Positions 61,381-64,000 of a stretch of 64,000 nucleotides of DNA are shown piece by piece. The notes beneath the pieces were generated by a model. It worked only from the letters and a program-made list of their open reading frames with translations, searched no databases and was not told the DNA's origin. The stretch's first letter is position 1. Each line of letters opens with the position of its first letter. A program made the position numbers and the translations under genes. Source of the DNA: a bacterium. GTDB taxonomy: Bacteria; Auribacterota; UBA6266. The stretch lies in contig JALOBK010000001.1 in NCBI GenBank assembly GCA_023228325.1, positions 620,001 to 684,000 of the forward strand. Reading direction: 5' to 3'.

Positions 61381-62829
61381 CTAGTGTGTATTCAATATCT
61401 TAACAAGATATTTGGACAGTTTTTCCCTTATGTTATCGGAAATACTGACAAAACAAATGGCAATTTTGTATTTCTTGTCGCTTATCCTGTCAACACGCAC
61501 GACTTTTGCCGTAAGGTCAAGTGTCATATCCACAAGATAAACGCGGACCGCGACAAAACTGGATACCGGGATTAACTTCCCGGAAATAAAGACAAGGCCC
61601 CCCGCGCTTATATCCGTGGTACTGGAAGAATAATATATTTTTTCCTGTTCTTCCGGTTTTAAAATTTTATATTCAATGGCAAGTTCCACATTTATCCTGA
61701 TATAATTTCTCCGGTCAAAAAGATACAGTCTTTCCTTGATGAAAACATCCACGATTTTTCTGTCTAAACGTGTTCCCGCCTCTTTTTTCAGGACGTCAAG
61801 CGCCTGATTGACCGTCATGGCCTTCTTATAAGGCCTATCATAACTTATCATCGCGTCATATATGTCGGCAACGGCGATTATCCTCGATAAAAGCGGTATC
61901 CCGGATTTTTTCAGGCCGAACGGGTAACCCTTTCCGTTCATCATCTCATGGTGGGTGGACGCCACAAGGGGAATATCCCTGTCTTTCTTTGAAAAATGGA
62001 TGTTGTCGAGTATCTGTTTGGTGTAATACGCGTGCTTCTTCATCTCCTCGTATTCTTCTTTTGTATAGCGTCCGGGTTTTGTCAACACCCTGTCCCTGAC
62101 GCCGATTTTCCCTACGTCGTGAAGAATAGCCGCTATTTCAAGCATCCTCATTTTATGCCGGCTTAACTTTAACTGCTCTCCTATTTTCAACGCATAATAA
62201 GTGACTCTCTCCGAATGGCCTGCCGTGACAGGGTCGCGCGCGTCAACCGCGGCCGCGAGCGTCTTAATCAGGCTTCTCATAAAAATCTCGGTTTCATCGT
62301 GAAGAATGGTGTTTTCAATGGCGATTGACACGTGCAACGAGAAAGCGGCAAGGATTGTCTCGTCCTTTTTTGTGAAATAACCTTTCTTTTTATTAAGCAC
62401 CTGTATGACGCCGATTATTTCTCTCTCGTGATTGAACAGGGCGGCGCAGAGGACTGACCTGGTATGAAACCCTGTTTCCATGTCAAAATCGGAACAAAAC
62501 CTTTTATCTTTATAAGCATTCCGGATATTAAGAAGTTTTCCTGTTTTCGCCGTATATCCCGCTATTCCTTTGCCTATCGGCAGTCTTATTTCCGATATTT
62601 CCGATTTCTGGGCAATATGGCTCCATATTTCGCCGGTGGTGTGGTCAACAAGGAAAAGAGAACTTCTTTCGGCCTCCAGCACTCGCGTTATCTCTTCCAT
62701 GATAAGACTCAGGAGTTTCTCGATATCTTTCTCTCCTATCATAGCATGGGAGATTTCAATAAGAGATTTGCAATCTCTTAATATTTTATTGTGTAAAGAA
62801 CTGCCGGATTTTTTATTTTTTTTATTCAT
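61381..62829 (-). CDS. GAF/HD-GYP/PilZ cyclic di-GMP signalling protein
   Basis: This 482-residue soluble protein has a GAF domain (about 30-180), an HD-GYP phosphodiesterase (about 185-360, with ILHDVGKIGVRD and HHEMMNGKGYP) and a C-terminal PilZ domain (RRNYIRINVEL, DISAGGLVF). The GYP triad is intact; the usual DG before it is NG. The combination allows it to degrade and bind cyclic di-GMP. The Shine-Dalgarno is weak. Confidence 0.9.
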   Translation of the reverse strand: MNKKNKKSGSSLHNKILRDCKSLIEISHAMIGEKDIEKLLSLIMEEITRVLEAERSSLFLVDHTTGEIWSHIAQKSEISEIRLPIGKGIAGYTAKTGKLLNIRNAYKDKRFCSDFDMETGFHTRSVLCAALFNHEREIIGVIQVLNKKKGYFTKKDETILAAFSLHVSIAIENTILHDETEIFMRSLIKTLAAAVDARDPVTAGHSERVTYYALKIGEQLKLSRHKMRMLEIAAILHDVGKIGVRDRVLTKPGRYTKEEYEEMKKHAYYTKQILDNIHFSKKDRDIPLVASTHHEMMNGKGYPFGLKKSGIPLLSRIIAVADIYDAMISYDRPYKKAMTVNQALDVLKKEAGTRLDRKIVDVFIKERLYLFDRRNYIRINVELAIEYKILKPEEQEKIYYSSSTTDISAGGLVFISGKLIPVSSFVAVRVYLVDMTLDLTAKVVRVDRISDKKYKIAICFVSISDNIREKLSKYLVKILNTH

Positions 62830-62838
62830 ATAAGCGGG

Positions 62839-63441
62839 TTATTTCAGCGCGAATACGCTGTTATTGTTTTTCACCTTTACCGGGGCCGGGGTTTTTCCGA
62901 GATGGACATCATCAAAATAGGCATATCCCGTACTGTCCTTCCCCCCGTCATTTTCAAGCATAAGAAGAAGTTTTGTCATATTGCTGAATTCAGGGACCAT
63001 CGTATCGATTTTCAGGAATGTCCAGCCATTATCCTCCGTCAGTTTTTCGCTTACCGCCGAATCAATTAACGTGCCGTCTTTCCAGAATTCAACTTTAATA
63101 AAAGCATAAACTTTATTTCCGGATTTTCCCTTCAGGTCATCGGTCTTTACCCAGGCGGAGGCGTATACTTTTTCGTTTTCCTCAAATACTTTTTTTTCCT
63201 GAATCAGCGCACCCGCCGAAAAAGGGCCTCCCTCTTTTCCCTCCAGCGAAAGCCTCAGGCAGAAAAGCCCGCCGGGAGAATGGTTTTCGGTCATGACCAC
63301 ATCCTCTTTGACAGCCCACGCGCCCCAACCGAAAGTATTGCCGGCCTCGAAATCCGGATTTATCACCAGATTAAATGAACCTGCCGCGCCGCAGAACAGA
63401 GGCGCGAATAGAACTATTAAAAAAATCGCCCCTTTTCTCAT
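62839..63441 (-). CDS. Secreted carbohydrate-binding-like protein, paralogue
   Basis: This protein of about 200 residues has a signal peptide (MRKGAIFLIVLFAPLFCGAA) and one CBM4/9-like beta-sandwich with NPDFEAGNTFGWGAWAV and YFDDVHLG. The ATG at 63441 is preferred to that at 63483 because it gives a clean signal peptide. It is about half identical by eye to the protein at 56377-56952. Confidence 0.75.
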   Translation of the reverse strand: MRKGAIFLIVLFAPLFCGAAGSFNLVINPDFEAGNTFGWGAWAVKEDVVMTENHSPGGLFCLRLSLEGKEGGPFSAGALIQEKKVFEENEKVYASAWVKTDDLKGKSGNKVYAFIKVEFWKDGTLIDSAVSEKLTEDNGWTFLKIDTMVPEFSNMTKLLLMLENDGGKDSTGYAYFDDVHLGKTPAPVKVKNNNSVFALK

Positions 63442-63460
63442 AAAAGGACACAACCCGTTT

Positions 63461-64000
63461 CTACTTGATATTATACAAATCAAACTCTACTGCCTGTTCC
63501 TTGCCCATTAACGGTATTATTGTAAGAGCCGCTTTTGATTTAAGGTCTATGTCCTTAAGCGGGAAACCCCAGTGATACACGGCATAATACAGGCCGTCCG
63601 GCTGTTTATCGCTTAAACTTTTCATCACCGCAACATCCGTCATAAACACTTTGTTTCCCTGTTTCAGGACCGCTTTAAAATCATCGAGATGGTCCTTATG
63701 CTGGCTTGTAATAAGAACATAAAATATTATATCATCTTCAAGCATCCTGTATCCGCTCGACATTTCAAGCCTTTCAAGATTAAAATCCTGGTAGCGCTTT
63801 GCGGAAAGGAAAGAATCAAACGCCGTAAGAGAATATTTTGTCCATAAAACAACAGAGACATCATAATAATCGGCTTTTATCTCCTGATAAGCGCATAAAT
63901 CGTTCATAAAACTGATGGGATCCGAATCCCTGTATTTAGCGCCGGCGCTTACGGCCTCATTTATGTCGGCTGAAGAAAGATCCATAATGACCGCATGGGC
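63461..64000 (-). CDS. Hypothetical protein, 5' end outside the window
   Basis: The frame stays open to the right edge (AHAVI before the internal Met at 63985), so the N-terminus is missing. About 179 residues are visible, with SAGAKYRDSDPISFMNDLC and ending KEQAVEFDLYNIK. No family is recognised. Confidence 0.6.
   Translation of the reverse strand, partial: AHAVIMDLSSADINEAVSAGAKYRDSDPISFMNDLCAYQEIKADYYDVSVVLWTKYSLTAFDSFLSAKRYQDFNLERLEMSSGYRMLEDDIIFYVLITSQHKDHLDDFKAVLKQGNKVFMTDVAVMKSLSDKQPDGLYYAVYHWGFPLKDIDLKSKAALTIIPLMGKEQAVEFDLYNIK

Noticed and set aside
1..64000. tRNA, rRNA, prophage, insertion sequence or transposase genes
   Set aside because: None was recognised; gene order and composition look uniform, and no terminal inverted repeats with a transposase were seen.

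Overview
The window (about 45% G+C by eye) is almost entirely coded on the minus strand: only one gene (49627-50100) lies on the plus strand. It reads like the chromosome of an anaerobic, saccharolytic, Gram-negative bacterium. Evidence for an outer membrane is a TorF-like beta-barrel porin, an AsmA/DUF748 protein and a Bat operon. Evidence for anaerobic life is two [FeFe]-hydrogenase operons, Rex, peroxide and iron-storage defence, and a two-gene SUF-like Fe-S assembly unit. A DUF1559-type pseudopilin, type III glutamine synthetase and F5/8C-GH proteins are combinations I associate with Omnitrophota, Elusimicrobiota, PVC-type or related candidate phyla. The phylum cannot be fixed from this window.

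Reading in the direction of transcription (high to low coordinates), the right part (64.0-50.1 kb) is carbohydrate and surface functions: a cut hypothetical gene, a secreted carbohydrate-binding-like protein, a GAF/HD-GYP/PilZ protein, an autoregulated LacI repressor, a double-discoidin glycosidase and a second carbohydrate-binding-like paralogue. Then come an SmsC/SmsB-like Fe-S assembly pair translationally coupled to a GH9-like glycosidase, a HAMP membrane protein, a pseudopilin and a zinc-ribbon membrane protein. From 49.4 to 36.0 kb lie two paralogous hydrogenase operons. The first is rex, histidine kinase, 2Fe-2S protein, hydB, hydA, hydC, receiver, TM1266-type regulator and hydG. The second is hydC, hydB, hydA and a second TM1266-type protein, with a near-perfect Rex operator over its promoter.

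From 36.0 to 29.7 kb are two hypotheticals, a MalK-type ATPase and two GGDEF proteins. From 29.7 to 17.4 kb an ECF sigma factor, a zinc-finger/PDZ anti-sigma factor, MoxR, DUF58 and BatA/B/C/D/E-type proteins form one long operon that ends in a membrane spermidine-synthase-like protein. From 17.2 to 13.4 kb an Rrf2 regulator, apparently made from a leaderless mRNA, heads a redox/metal operon (two ferritin-like proteins, thiol peroxidase, PNPOx-like protein, SO_0444-type metal permease).

The left end (13.4-0 kb) is a nitrogen-assimilation island: porin, amt, glnK, a small HTH gene, amt, glnN-type glutamine synthetase, gltB, gltD and a GAF-ANTAR protein. The leaders of the porin-amt operon and of the glutamine synthetase gene each carry a strong promoter followed by small hexaloop hairpins that overlap intrinsic terminators. 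This is the known target architecture of ANTAR antiterminators, so the GAF-ANTAR protein at the end of the island probably controls it by antitermination. The porin-amt leader is remarkable in having three terminators in a row.
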